A stretch of DNA of 64,000 nt from RYN-230 sp963760405 (GCA_963760405.1 CAVXCV010000011.1:151829-215828), one strand, 5' to 3'; counted from the stretch's first letter, positions 36,365 to 46,361 are shown. Notes: generated by a model from the sequence alone, not told the origin. Numbers and translations are program-made.

Positions 36365-37524
36365 CTACAGCCGCTCGATGATCGTGGCGGTGGACATGGC
36401 GCCGCCAGCGCACATGCTGATGAGGGCGGTGCTCGCGTCCCGCCGCTCCAGCTCGTGCAGGGCGGTCGTGATGAGCCGGGCGCCGGTGCTGCCGACCGGG
36501 TGGCCGAGGGCTATGGCGCCGCCGTTGACGTTGACCAGGTCCGGGTCGGGCTGATGCGCGCTCATCCACGACATGACCACCGAGGCGAAGGCCTCGTTGA
36601 TCTCGAACAGGTCGATGTCGCCGATGACCATGCCGGTGCGCGCGAGTACCCGCTCAGTGGCCGCGATGGGCCCGTCCAGGTGGTAGTAGGGCTCCGCGCC
36701 GACGAGGCACTGGGCGACGATCCGCGCGCGCGGCCGCAAGCCCAGTGCCGCGGCCTGGTCCGCCGCCACCAGCAGGATCGCGGCGGCCCCGTCAGAGATC
36801 TGCGAGGACGTGCCCGCGGTGTGCATGCCCTCCGGCAGCACCGGCCGGAGCCGGGCCAGTGCCTCCAGGCTCGTCTCCCGCAAGCCCTCGTCCCGGTCCA
36901 CCACGCGGGTCTGCCCGGTCGGCTGGCCGGCCTCCACCACCGGCGCCTTGACCAGTGCGACTTCGCGCTCGAACCTCCCCTGCGCCCAGGCGAACTGGGC
37001 CTTTTCCTGCGAGCGCAGGCCGAACTGGTCCAGCTCGGCGCGCGACAGCCCGCGCCGCTGCGCGATCCGCTCGGCGGCCAGGAACTGGTTGGGCATGTCG
37101 ATGTCCCAGGCGGCGGGCCGGGGCCGGCCGAGGCCGGCCCGATGTTCGCGCCCAGCGGTACCCGGCTCATCGCCTCCACCCCGCAGGCGATGCCCACGTC
37201 GATGGCGCCAGCCGCGATGAGGCCGGCCACGAGGTGCGTGGCCTGCTGCGCCGAGCCGCACTGGGCGTCCAGCGTCAGGCAGCCCGTCTGGTAGGGCAGC
37301 CCGGCATGCAGCCAGGCGGTCCGGGTGACGTTGCTGGATTGCTCACCCGCCTGGGTGACGCAGCCGCCGGCGACCTGTTCCACCGCGGCCGGGTCGATCC
37401 CGGCCCGCTCCAGCAGGGCGGTCTGCGCGCGGCCCAGAATCTCGGCCGGGTGCAGACCGGCCAGCGCGCCGCCGCGCTTGCCGATCGGGGTTCGCGCAGC
37501 CGCCACGATCACCGCAGTGCCCAC
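36365..37524 (-). pseudogene. fadA5: steroid beta-ketothiolase FadA5, frameshifted
   Basis: Thiolase that removes acetyl-CoA from the cholesterol side chain. The N-terminal frame has AARTPIGKRGGALAGLHPAE and the nucleophilic Cys in LDAQCGSAQQATHLVAGLIA. The C-terminal frame has WDIDMPNQFLAAERIAQRRG, HTAGTSSQISDGAAAILL, the His in EINEAFASVVM, GGAIALGHPVGSTGARLITT and the second Cys in MCAGGAM. The frames switch near 37140, after LGANIGP. Overall it matches M. tuberculosis FadA5 closely. Divergent from cyp125, as in Rv3546/Rv3545c. GTG 37524 has TGGAGGAG upstream. Confidence 0.9.
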
Positions 37525-37560
37525 CGTGCTCCTCCATTCACCGGCCGCCGATCTTCATAG

Positions 37561-37574
37561 TAGAACGTGTTCCT
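37561..37574. promoter_or_regulatory. KstR-like operator before fadA5
   Basis: TAGAACGTGTTCCT matches TnnAACnnGTTnnA except for the last base. It is 37 bp before fadA5. Confidence 0.7.
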
Positions 37575-37626
37575 TTTTCCGTGCGAGCAGCCGTTCACCC
37601 GGCCGAGCCAGCGTGGTAGAACCGAC

Positions 37627-37640
37627 TAGAACGCGTTATA
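37627..37640. promoter_or_regulatory. KstR operator before cyp125
   Basis: TAGAACGCGTTATA fits the KstR consensus fully. It lies only 12 bp before the cyp125 start and directly precedes its ribosome site GCGGAGG, so repressor binding would cover the transcription or translation start. Confidence 0.88.
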
Positions 37641-37652
37641 GCGGAGGCAACG

Positions 37653-38879
37653 ATGGCCGAGCCGAGCATTCCCCCAGGCTTCGACTTCACCGATCCTGAT
37701 CTTTACCTGCAACGGGTGCCGGCTGAGGAGTTCGCCGAGCTGCGGCGAACAGCGCCGGTCTGGTGGAACCAGCAGCCGCGCGGGGCGTCCGGCTTCGACG
37801 ACGAGGGCTACTGGGTGGTCAGCCGGCACGCTGACGTGCTGCACGCGTCCCGCGCCAGCGACATCTACTCGAGCCAGGAGAAGTCCGCGCTGATCCGGCA
37901 CGGGCAGCCCGTCACCGAAGAGACCCTGGGGATGCAGCGGCTCATCCTGCTCAACCTCGACCCGCCCGCCCACACCAAGCTCCGCGGCATCGTCTCCCGT
38001 GGCTTCACCCCCCGCGCGATCGGGAACCTGCGGGACGCCCTGGCCGCCCGGGCCGGGCAGATCGTGCAGACCGCCCTCACCGAGGGCACCGGGGACTTCG
38101 TCACCGATGTGGCCTGCGAGCTGCCGCTGCAGGCGATCGCCGAGCTGCTCGGGATCCCGCAGCAGGACCGGGGCAAGATCTTCGCCTGGTCGAACCAGAT
38201 GATCGGCTACGACGACCCGGAATACGAGGGCGAGCCCACGTCCGCCGCGGCGGAGCTCATCGGCTACAGCATGCTGATGGCGGAGGACCGCAAGCAGTGC
38301 CCCCGCGACGACATCGTCACCAAGCTGGTCAACGCGCAGCTCGACGGCGGCATGCTGTCCTCAGACGAGTTCGGCTTCTTCGTGATCCTGCTGGCGGTGG
38401 CGGGGAACGAGACCACGCGCAACGCGATCTCGCACGGGATGCTGGCCTTCCTGGACCATCCGGAGCAGTGGCAGCTCTATCAGGAGCAGCGGCCGGAGAC
38501 CGCGGTGGACGAGATCGTCCGCTGGGCCACGCCGGTCACCGTGTTCCAGCGCACCGCCCTGCAGGACACCACCCTGGGTGGCCAGGAGATCAAGGCCGGG
38601 CAGCGGCTGGGCCTGTTCTACCGGTCGGCCAACTTCGACGAGGAGGTCTTTGACCATCCCGAGCGGTTCGACGTGCTGCGCAGCCCCAACCCGCAGCTCG
38701 GCTTCGGCGGCACCGGCACGCACTACTGCCTCGGCGTGAACCTGGCCAAACTGGAGATCGAGCTGATGTTCAACGCGATCGCGGACGTCATGCCGGCCAT
38801 CAGCAAGGCCGGCGGCGCGGAACGGCTGCGGTCCGGCTGGCTCAACGGCATCAAGCGGCTGCCCGTCAGCTACCGGTAA
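37653..38879 (+). CDS. cyp125: steroid C26/C27 monooxygenase CYP125
   Basis: Cytochrome P450 that oxidises the cholesterol side-chain terminus, the entry step of side-chain degradation. Visible landmarks: PPGFDFTDPDLYLQRVP, the I-helix AVAGNETTRNAISHG, the ExxR of the K-helix in DEIVRWATPV, and the haem loop GFGGTGTHYCLGVNLAKLE with the axial Cys. Length 408; close to M. tuberculosis CYP125 throughout (GWLNGIK near the end). Divergent from fadA5, but the igr genes that follow it in M. tuberculosis are 28 kb away here. Confidence 0.95.
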   Translation: MAEPSIPPGFDFTDPDLYLQRVPAEEFAELRRTAPVWWNQQPRGASGFDDEGYWVVSRHADVLHASRASDIYSSQEKSALIRHGQPVTEETLGMQRLILLNLDPPAHTKLRGIVSRGFTPRAIGNLRDALAARAGQIVQTALTEGTGDFVTDVACELPLQAIAELLGIPQQDRGKIFAWSNQMIGYDDPEYEGEPTSAAAELIGYSMLMAEDRKQCPRDDIVTKLVNAQLDGGMLSSDEFGFFVILLAVAGNETTRNAISHGMLAFLDHPEQWQLYQEQRPETAVDEIVRWATPVTVFQRTALQDTTLGGQEIKAGQRLGLFYRSANFDEEVFDHPERFDVLRSPNPQLGFGGTGTHYCLGVNLAKLEIELMFNAIADVMPAISKAGGAERLRSGWLNGIKRLPVSYR

Positions 38880-38882
38880 CGC

Positions 38883-40040
38883 TCAGGCCGGCGTCGCCGC
38901 CACCACCCACATCGAGAAGTACTGTGAGCCGCCGCCGTAGGCGTGGCCCAGCGCGGTCCGCGCGCCGTCCACCTGGTGGTCCCCGGCCTTGCCCATGACC
39001 TGCAGCGCCGCCTCCGCGAACCGCAGCAGGCCGGAGGCCCCGATCGGGTTGGAGCTGAGCACCCCGCCCGAGGGGTTGACCGGGATGCGGCCGCCGATCT
39101 GGGTCTGGCCGGCCTCGGTGAGCCGCCAGCCCTGGCCCGGCCCGGCGAAGCCGAGGTTCTCCAGCCACATCGGCTCGAACCAGGAGAACGGAACGTAGAT
39201 CTCGGCCACGTCGATCTCGTCGATCGGGCTGGTGATGCCGGCCTGACGCCACAGCGCCGCGGCGCAGTCGGCGCCAGCCCTGGGGTTCACGTGGTCCTTC
39301 CCGGAGAACATGGTCGGCTCGGTCCGCATCGCGGTGGCCCGGATCCAGGCGACGGGCTGGCCGCTGGCGCGGGCCGCCGCCTCATCCCCGATGACCACCG
39401 CGCACGCGCCGTCCGAGGACGGGCACGTCTCGTCGTAGCGGACCGGGTCCCACAGCATGGGGGAGGAACGTACCGACTCCAGCGTGATGTCGCCCTGCTG
39501 CAGATGCGCGTACGGGTTGCGGCTGCCGTTGCGCCGGTCCTTGACCGCGACCAGCGCGCCGATGTGCTCAGGGGCGCCGCTGCGGCGGATGTAGGAGCGG
39601 ATGTGCGGCGCGAAGTACCCGCCCGCGCCGGCCAGCACCGGCATGCTGAACGGCGGCGTGATCGACAGCGCCCACATCGCGTTGGACTCCGACTGCTTCT
39701 CGAACGCGACCGCCAGCACCCGGCGGTGCAACCCGGCCTGGACCAGGCTGGCGGCGACGTTCCCGGTCGCGCCGCCGACCGAGCCCGCCGTGTGCACCCG
39801 CAGGAGCGGCTTGCCGGTCGCGCCGAGCGCGTCGGCGAGGTACAGCTCGGGCATCATCACGCCCTCGAAGAGGTCGGGCGCCTTCCCGACCACGACCGCG
39901 TCGATCTCGGCCAGGGCCAGGCCGGCGTCGGCGAGCGCCCGGTCCACCGCCTCCCGGCACAGCCCGGCGATCGACACGTCGCTGCGCCGCGAGCGGTGCC
40001 GGGTCTGGCCGACCCCGAGCACGGCTGCCTGGTGCTTCAC
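38883..40040 (-). CDS. ltp3: thiolase-like lipid-transfer protein Ltp3
   Basis: Thiolase-fold protein (385 residues) of the sterol side-chain aldolase/thiolase group. Conserved stretches are GKAPDLFEGVMMPELYLADA, HTAGSVGGATGNVAASLVQA, NPRAGADCAAALW and NPSGGVLSSNPIGASGLLRF. It matches Rv3523 in position next to ltp4 and a DUF35 gene. GTG 40040 overlaps the ltp4 stop. The exact step (side-chain retro-aldol or thiolysis of an alternative sterol side chain) is not established by the sequence. Confidence 0.88.
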   Translation of the reverse strand: MKHQAAVLGVGQTRHRSRRSDVSIAGLCREAVDRALADAGLALAEIDAVVVGKAPDLFEGVMMPELYLADALGATGKPLLRVHTAGSVGGATGNVAASLVQAGLHRRVLAVAFEKQSESNAMWALSITPPFSMPVLAGAGGYFAPHIRSYIRRSGAPEHIGALVAVKDRRNGSRNPYAHLQQGDITLESVRSSPMLWDPVRYDETCPSSDGACAVVIGDEAAARASGQPVAWIRATAMRTEPTMFSGKDHVNPRAGADCAAALWRQAGITSPIDEIDVAEIYVPFSWFEPMWLENLGFAGPGQGWRLTEAGQTQIGGRIPVNPSGGVLSSNPIGASGLLRFAEAALQVMGKAGDHQVDGARTALGHAYGGGSQYFSMWVVAATPA

Positions 40041-41098
40041 GGCCTCGCCTCCAGTACGCAGACCAGGTTCTGCTGCAGGGCCGGGCCGCTGGTGGCGTGG
40101 CCCACGGCCCGGTCCGCGCGGCCGGCCATGATCTCGCCCGCGGCCAGGCCGATCCGCGCGAGACCGGCGGCGAACATCGGGTTGCCGCACAGCGCCCCGC
40201 CGGATGGGTTGACGCGGACGTCCCCGGCCAGGCCCAGGGCGTCCCGCAGCAGGATCTCCTGGTGGGTGAAGGGCGCATGCAGCTCGGCGACCTCGACGCC
40301 GCCGTGGCCAGCGCCGGCCGCGCCGGCGGCGGCAGTGGCCGACGGCGCCGTGGTCAGGTCCCGGGCGCCCAGCGAGGCCGAGTCGATCCGGTGCTCGAAC
40401 CCGGCGATCCAGGCCGGCCGCGCGCACAGCTCCCGGGCCCGGTCGCCAGCGGCCAGGATCGCCACGGCGGCGCCGTCGCCGACCGGCGCGCAGTCGTGCG
40501 CCCGGAGTGGATCGGCCAGGTAGGGGGCGGCGAGCAGGTCCTCCACGTCCACCTCGCCGGACAGCTGCGCCTGCGGGTTGGCCAGCGCCGAGGCCCGGCT
40601 GCGCGCGGCCACCTCAGCCATGTCCTTCTCGCTCCAGATCCCGGCCTCGATGCCGAGGCGTGCCTGGAGGGCGGCGACGCTCACCGAGTCGGGCCAGAGC
40701 GGAGCCAGCAGGTACGGGTCGAGCTGCAGGGCGAGCACCCGCCGCAGTTCACCCGCGGATGACTTGCCGAACCCGTAGGCCAGCGCGATGCCAGCCTCGC
40801 CGGTCAGGATCTTCACCCAGGCCTCGTACAGCGCCCAGGCGCCGTCCATCTCCACATGGGACTCCATGACCGGGGGGACAGCCCCGATCGCGTCCACGGC
40901 CTGGACGAACGAGAACGCCCGGCCCGCCAGGTAGTCGGAGGAGCCCGAGCACCAGAAGCCGATGTCGTCCTTGGCCAGCCCGGTATCCGCCAGCACCCGC
41001 TGGAAGATCGGCACGAGCATCTCCACGCCACTGGTGGTGCTGTCGCTGTGCCGCAGGCACGGCGACTGGGCGAAGCCGATGACGGCGACGTCGGTCAC
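40037..41098 (-). CDS. ltp4: thiolase-like lipid-transfer protein Ltp4
   Basis: Thiolase-fold protein (353 residues), Rv3522-like. It has VAVIGFAQSPCLRHSDSTTS at the N-terminus, FWCSGSSDYLAGRAFSFVQA, and the C-terminal NPSGGALCGNPMFAAGLARI. Aldolases of this group require a DUF35 partner, which is the gene just upstream. Coupled to ltp3 by a 4-bp overlap. GTG 41098 is 11 bp after the upstream stop. Confidence 0.88.
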   Translation of the reverse strand: MTDVAVIGFAQSPCLRHSDSTTSGVEMLVPIFQRVLADTGLAKDDIGFWCSGSSDYLAGRAFSFVQAVDAIGAVPPVMESHVEMDGAWALYEAWVKILTGEAGIALAYGFGKSSAGELRRVLALQLDPYLLAPLWPDSVSVAALQARLGIEAGIWSEKDMAEVAARSRASALANPQAQLSGEVDVEDLLAAPYLADPLRAHDCAPVGDGAAVAILAAGDRARELCARPAWIAGFEHRIDSASLGARDLTTAPSATAAAGAAGAGHGGVEVAELHAPFTHQEILLRDALGLAGDVRVNPSGGALCGNPMFAAGLARIGLAAGEIMAGRADRAVGHATSGPALQQNLVCVLEARP

Positions 41099-41108
41099 AG
41101 GCTGTCCT

Positions 41109-42111
41109 TCACAGGTGGTGGGCGTACGACTCGTACGGCGCGTCGGGCTGGCCGGTGGGCTGGAAATGGCTGATGTTCTCCGCTGTCGTGCGCCACTGGC
41201 CGCGGGGCTTCCAGACGGCGGCCACCCGCATGCCCATCCGCACCTCATCCGGCTCGCAGCCCAGGATGAGGTGCTGGAACGGGATGTCGGCGCCGTCGAT
41301 CAGCACCGCCGCCGCCACGTAGGGCGGCGTCACGTGCTGCCCGGTAAAGGGCACGTTGACCACGCAGAAGGTGGTGACGATGCCGGTGTCGGGCAGTTCC
41401 ACCTCGTCGGTGGTAGGGACGCCGCAGGTGGGGCAGGCCCCCCGGGGCGGGAGGTACACCTTGCCGCAGACCGGGCAGCGCTGGGCGAGCAGCCGGCCCT
41501 CAGCCAGCCCGTGCAGGTACGTGGTCTCGCCGGGGGACGCCGTGTGCTCGTACCTCAGCCGTACCGGGGTCACGATCTGCTGCACCGTGGCCGGCGGCGC
41601 CCCGCCGTCCGCCTGGGTGCCGTCCGCCTGGGTGCGGTCCGCCTGGGTGCGGTCCGGCGGCGCGCCGCCCGGCCCGTCCGCTGGCTCGAAGCAGGCGATG
41701 TCCCGGATATGCCCCACCGGGCGGTCCGCCCACCGCGCCCGCACCCGCAGGCCGGTGCGCATGGCACTGGCCGGGCCGGCGTTCGACCGCGTGCAGCATG
41801 GCGGTATCGGCCCCGTCCAGCCGGATCAGCGCCCAGGCGAACGGGTGCGCCAGCGGCTGGCCGGGCAGCGGCTCACCCACCCACGACCAGGTCGTCACGA
41901 TCCCCTCGGGCCCCACCTCCACCAGTTCCGCCGGCGGATCGAAGGTCACCGGGTCATACTCGAACGGCGGGGCATGCACCCGGCCGTCCGCGCCCCGGGA
42001 GCCGAGGATGCGCCGGGCCGCCAGCGCCGTCATGAACTGGCTCAGGGTCGGGCCGAGCGACCTGGTGTAGTCGAAGCCGATCTCCAGCGGCGCGCGCAGG
42101 GGCTGGTCCAC
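41109..42111 (-). pseudogene. two-repeat DUF35 OB-fold protein (Rv3521-like), frameshifted
   Basis: Partner protein for Ltp3/Ltp4 aldolases, with two OB-fold/DUF35 units. Unit 1 (RSLGPTLSQFMTALAARRIL, FEYDPVTFDPPAELVEVG) is in one frame. Unit 2 has a zinc ribbon (CPVCGKVYLPPRGACPTCG) and GQHVTPPYVAAAVLIDGADI in another. The switch is near 41775, between HAVERRPGQ and MRTGLRVRARW. A 15-bp repeat array (41605-41652) encodes DRTQA-type repeats in the interdomain linker. As I recall, the mycobacterial protein lacks the Cys residues that are present here. GTG 42111; a KstR-like site is 10 bp upstream. Confidence 0.82.
41605..41652 (-). repeat. 15-bp tandem repeat in the DUF35 protein linker
   Basis: Three units of CCGTCCGCCTGGGTG or CGGTCCGCCTGGGTG followed by a partial unit, in frame, encoding QADRT/QADGT pentapeptides between the two OB-fold units. 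Confidence 0.93.
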
Positions 42112-42120
42112 GCATCAGAG

Positions 42121-42134
42121 TGAAACACGTTTCG
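42121..42134. promoter_or_regulatory. KstR-like operator before the DUF35-ltp4-ltp3 operon
   Basis: TGAAACACGTTTCG matches the KstR consensus except the final base. It lies 10 bp before the minus-strand operon start. Confidence 0.7.
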
Positions 42135-42186
42135 ATGGGAACCAGCAACCAGGCCGGCGACCCTCGGCGGGGTGCTTGTTCGCTCA

Positions 42187-42200
42187 TAGAACCTGTTCTA
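42187..42200. promoter_or_regulatory. KstR operator before the acyl-CoA synthetase
   Basis: TAGAACCTGTTCTA fits the KstR consensus fully and lies 12 bp before GTG 42212. Confidence 0.88.
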
Positions 42201-42211
42201 GATTTGGGCAC

Positions 42212-43772
42212 GTGGACGCCATTGGACTGTGGGCCATAGCCGCGGCAGAGCCAGCCCGGACCGCGGTGATCGAGCCTGATGGCCGGGCTGTCAGCTACGC
42301 CGAACTGGCCCGCGAGGCGGACCGGTATGGCCGCGGGCTGCAGGCGCTGGGCCTGGGCGCAGGGGACGTGATCGCGGGACTGCTGCCCAACAGCGCCACC
42401 GCGCTGGCGCTGTACTTCGCCGCGTTCGAGACCGGCCTGTACGTGGTGCCGGTCAACTGGCACCAGGTCGGCGCCGAGATCGCCTACATCCTGGGCGACA
42501 GCGGCGCCGGTGCCTTCGTGGCGCACGAGCGCTTCGCCAGGGCGGCGGCGGAAGCCGCGGACCTGGCCGGGCTCAAGCACCGGTTCGCGGTGGGCCCGGC
42601 ATCGGGCAGCGGAGTGCCGGGCTTCGAGCCGGCTGCACGGCTCGGTGACGACGGCCCGGCCGCGCGCCCGTCCCCGCGCACGCACGGCGCGCCGATGCTG
42701 TACACCTCCGGCACCTCCGGCCGGCCCAAGGGCGTGCGCCGCCCGCTGACCGGCATGGATCCGGACGACGCGGCGGTGATGGCCGCCTGGTTCTTCGGCC
42801 TGTTCGGCCTGGCGCCGTCCGGCGGCAACGTCCATCTGTGCGGTTCCCCGCTGTACCACACCGCGGTGCTCAACTTCGCGACGATCTCGATCCAGCTCGG
42901 CCACCCGGTGGTGCTGATGGACGGCTGGGATTCGGCCGAGGCGCTGCGACTGATCGAGCGGCACCGGGTGACGCACACGCACGCGGTGCCGACCCAGTTC
43001 CGCCGGCTGCTCGCGCTGCCGGCGGAGGTGCGGGCCGCCCGCGACACGAGTTCGCTGCGGGCGGTGATCCACAGCGCGGCGCCCTGCCCGCTGGAGGTCA
43101 AGCGGGCGATGATCGACTGGCTGGGTCCGGTCATCGTCGAGTACTACGCGGCGACCGAGGGCGGCGGGACGCTCATCACCGCGCAGGAGTGGCTCCGCAA
43201 GCCGGGCTCGGTCGGCCGGCCCTGGACCGGCTCCGAGGTCCGGGTACTGGACCAGGCCAAGCAGCCCGTGCCGCCCGGCCAGCCGGGCCTGGTCTACATG
43301 AGGATGGGCACGTTCGACCTTTTCCTACCACCAGGACGAGGAGAAGACCCAGGCGGCGCGGGCAGGCGACCTGTTCACCGTGGGCGACATCGGCTACACC
43401 GACGAGGACGGCTACCTGTTCCTCTGCGACCGCGGCAGCGACGTGATCATCTCCGGCGGGGTGAACATCTACCCGGCCGAGGTCGAGTCCGAGCTGTCCT
43501 GCCACCCGGCGGTCGCCGACGTCGCGGTCTTCGGCATCCCGCACGGCGAGTGGGGGGAAGAGGTCAAGGCGGTCGTCGAGCCGGCCGGCGGGGTCACGCC
43601 CAGCCCGGAGCTCACCGCGGATCTGCTGGCGTTCCTGGGCGGGCGGGTGGCGAAGTTCAAGCTGCCGCGGAGCATCGACTACGTCACGGAACTGCCCCGC
43701 GACCCGAACGGCAAGCTCTACAAGCGGCGGCTGCGCGACCCCTACTGGGCAGGCCGCGACCGCGCGATCTGA
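42212..43772 (+). pseudogene. acyl-CoA synthetase (FadD), frameshifted
   Basis: AMP-forming CoA ligase under a KstR site. ATP signature YTSGTSGRPKGVRRPL, then EYYAATEGGGTLIT (A5) and GDIGYTDEDGYLFLCDR (A7/A8), with GGVNIYPAEVESEL and the C-terminal lysine in DPNGKLYKRRL. The C-terminal part is in another frame; the switch is near 43322, after FDLF, in a run of T and C. It resembles general FadD4/FadD13-type ligases more than FadD17 or FadD19. It may activate a different sterol side-chain acid, but the substrate is unknown. GTG 42212. Confidence 0.8.
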
Positions 43773-43814
43773 CCCTGGTCCCCGATCGTGGCGGCCGGAG
43801 GGTTGCGCCAAAAC

Positions 43815-43828
43815 AGTAACGCGTTCTA
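43815..43828. promoter_or_regulatory. KstR-like operator before fadD19
   Basis: AGTAACGCGTTCTA matches TnnAACnnGTTnnA except the first base. It is 9 bp before the fadD19 ATG. Confidence 0.72.
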
Positions 43829-43837
43829 GTTTGAGCC

Positions 43838-45493
43838 ATGGCCCTGCACTTCGCCGATCTCATCGAGCACGCGGTAGACGTGTTCGGCAACCGGACCGCG
43901 GTCGCCTGCGGCGACCGTCAGGCGACCTACGCCGAACTGGAGGAGCGCGCCAACCGGCTCGCCCACCATCTCGCTGGGCTCGGGGTGGGCGTGGGCGACC
44001 ATGTCGGCCTCTACGCCCGCAACTCGGTCCAGGCCCTGGAAACCCTGGTGGCGGTGTGCAAGCTGCGGGCTGTCACGATCAACATCAACTACCGGTACAC
44101 CGAGAAGGAGCTGCGTTACCTGGTAGCCGACTCGGACCTGACGGTACTGGTGCACGACCGGGAGTATGGGCCGCTGGTCGCCGCGGTGCGCGAGGCGATG
44201 CCCGGATTACGCGGCACGGTGGTGATCGACGACGCCAGCGGCGCGGACCTGGGCGGCCCGTACCCCGGCGGCGCGGTGGGGTACGAGGCCGCGCTGGCGG
44301 GCGCCGCCCCGGACCGCGACTTCGGGCCGCGCAGCAATGACGACGTGTACATCATCTACACCGGCGGGACCACCGGCTATCCGAAAGGCGTCATGTGGCG
44401 GCACGAGGACATCTGGCGGACTCTCGGCGGCGGCACCGACTACGTCACCGGCGAGCCGCTGCCCGGCGAGTGGGCCCAGTCCCGTAAAGGCCTGGAGGGC
44501 CCGGGACTGGTCAAGCTGGCGACGGTGCCGCTCATCCACGGATATGCGCAGGTGGCCTCGATCGGCGGGCTGTGCTCCGGCGACACCATGGTGCTGATGC
44601 CGAAGTTCGACGCCCGTGAGGCGTGGCGAACGGTCGAGCGCTGCCGGGTCAACCTGATCATGATCGTCGGCGATGCGATGGCCCGGCCGCTGATGGAAGC
44701 GCTGCGCCACGGCAGCTACGACACCTCCTCACTGGTCGCCCTGGCCTCTACCGGGGCTTTGTTCTCCCCGGCGGTCAAGGACGCCTGCGTGACCGCGCTG
44801 CCGAACGTGTTCATCACCGAGGCGGTCGGGTCCACCGAGACCGGTTTCGCGGGCATGACCCTGGTGGCCGCGGGCGCGGCGAACCGCGGCGGCCCGACCG
44901 TCAAGCCCGGCCCGGACGTGGTCGTGCTGGATGAGTTCGATCGCCCGGTGGGGCCGGGGGAGGTGGGCCGGCTGGCCCGGGGCGGGCATGTGCCGCTCGG
45001 TTACTACAAGGACCCGGAGAAGAGCGCGAAGATCTTCGTCGAGGTGGACGGGAAGCGGTACGTGGCCCCCGGTGACTGGGCGCGGGTCGAGGCGGACGGC
45101 TCGGTGACCCTGCTGGGCCGGGGCAACACCTGCGTCAACACCGGCGGGCAGAAGGTCTACCCGGAAGAAGTCGAGGGAGTGCTCAAGTCCCACCCGGACG
45201 TCTTCGACGCGCTGGTCATCGGCATACCTGACGAGCGGTACGGGCAGCGCGTCGCCGCCCTGGTAGAGCCGAGGGAGGGCGCCGCCCTTGATCCCGGCGC
45301 GCTGGCGGCGCACCTGCGCGGCCAGATCGCCGGCTTCAAGATCCCGCGCAGCATCTGGGTGGTCGACGCCATCAGCCGCAGTCCGGTCGGCAAGCCCGGC
45401 TACGCGTGGGCCCGCCAGCACGCCGCCAGCCGCCCGGCCGCGTGGTCGGCCGGGGAACCGCAGGCCAGCCCGGCTCAGCGGGCCAGGTCCTAG
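43838..45493 (+). CDS. fadD19: steroid-CoA ligase FadD19-like
   Basis: CoA ligase for long sterol side chains (C24-branched sterols or C27 acids). Strong family stretches are YAELEERANRLAHHLAGLGV, YTGGTTGYPKGVMWRHEDIW, VNLIMIVGDAMARPLMEALR, GSTETGFAGM, GRGNTCVNTGGQKVYPEEVE and RSPVGKPGYAWA. Length 551 fits FadD19. ATG 43838 is very close to the operator (a leaderless or short-leader transcript is possible; no strong ribosome site is seen). The stop overlaps the convergent echA19 stop by 4 bp. Confidence 0.9.
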   Translation: MALHFADLIEHAVDVFGNRTAVACGDRQATYAELEERANRLAHHLAGLGVGVGDHVGLYARNSVQALETLVAVCKLRAVTININYRYTEKELRYLVADSDLTVLVHDREYGPLVAAVREAMPGLRGTVVIDDASGADLGGPYPGGAVGYEAALAGAAPDRDFGPRSNDDVYIIYTGGTTGYPKGVMWRHEDIWRTLGGGTDYVTGEPLPGEWAQSRKGLEGPGLVKLATVPLIHGYAQVASIGGLCSGDTMVLMPKFDAREAWRTVERCRVNLIMIVGDAMARPLMEALRHGSYDTSSLVALASTGALFSPAVKDACVTALPNVFITEAVGSTETGFAGMTLVAAGAANRGGPTVKPGPDVVVLDEFDRPVGPGEVGRLARGGHVPLGYYKDPEKSAKIFVEVDGKRYVAPGDWARVEADGSVTLLGRGNTCVNTGGQKVYPEEVEGVLKSHPDVFDALVIGIPDERYGQRVAALVEPREGAALDPGALAAHLRGQIAGFKIPRSIWVVDAISRSPVGKPGYAWARQHAASRPAAWSAGEPQASPAQRARS

Positions 45494-46313
45494 CGGTCGC
45501 GGAACTCGGGCCTGCGCTTCTCGGCGAAGGCCCGGGGCCCCTCCCTGGCGTCCTCGCTGCGGAACACTTCCATGCCGATCGCGGACTCGACCGCGAACGC
45601 GTCGTTCTCGGGCAGCCCTTCCGTCTCCCGGAGGGTCCGCAGGATGGCGCGCACGGCGACCGGGCCGTTCGCCGCGATCGCCTCGGCGATCTCCAGCGCC
45701 TTGGCCAGTGCCTGGCCATCCGGCACCACGTAGCCGATGAGGCCGATCTCCCGGGCCTCGGCGGCGGTGATGTGCCGCCCGGTCAGCAGCAGGTCGGCCG
45801 CGATCGTGTAGGGCAGCTGCCGCGCCAGCCGCACCGCCGACCCGCCGAGCGGGAACAGGCCCCAGCGGGCCTCCGAGACACCGAACTTCGCGCTCTCACC
45901 CGCCACCCGGATGTCGGTGGCCTGCAGGATCTCGGTCCCGCCCGCGACGGCCGGCCCCTCGACGGCCGCGATCAGCGGCTTGGTCAGGCGGCGGCCCTTG
46001 AGCAGCGGCTCGATCACGGACATGGCCCCGTCGCCGCTCGGGAGCGAATCGCCGGGGTGGCGGGCGGTCATCGCCTTCAGGTCGGCCCCGGCGCAGAACG
46101 CGCCGCCGGCCCGGTGAGCACGCAGACCCGGATGCCCGGGTCGCCGTCCACCTGGTCCCAGGCTTCCTTCAGCCGCGCGAGCATCGGGCCGCTGAGCGCA
46201 TTCCGTACCTGCGGACGGTTCATCGTCACGATCAGCACATGCCCGCGCCGGTCAACCAGCGCATGTGCTTGCGCGTCCCCGGCAGCAGGCGCGGACACGG
46301 GAGGGGAGGTCAT
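45490..46313 (-). pseudogene. echA19: enoyl-CoA hydratase EchA19-like, frameshifted
   Basis: Crotonase for sterol side-chain enoyl-CoAs. The N-terminal frame ends after VDGDPGIRVCVLTGP. The rest (GAFCAGADLKAMT, LIAAVEGPAVAGGTEILQAT, GVSEARWGLFPLGGSAVRL, AFAEKRRPEFRDR) is in another frame; the switch is near 46095, at the first oxyanion loop. ATG 46313 has GGGGAGG upstream. Neighbour of fadD19, as in Rv3515c-Rv3516, although here the pair is convergent. Confidence 0.87.
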
Positions 46314-46361
46314 AGTGGCGATATCTCCTCGGTTGAGCCCGTCAGGAGGCTTGCCCAAAAC

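Noticed and set aside
36365..37524. Two separate overlapping thiolase genes
   Set aside because: Each half lacks essential parts (the first has only the nucleophilic Cys, the second only the His and second Cys) and together they align end to end with one FadA5.
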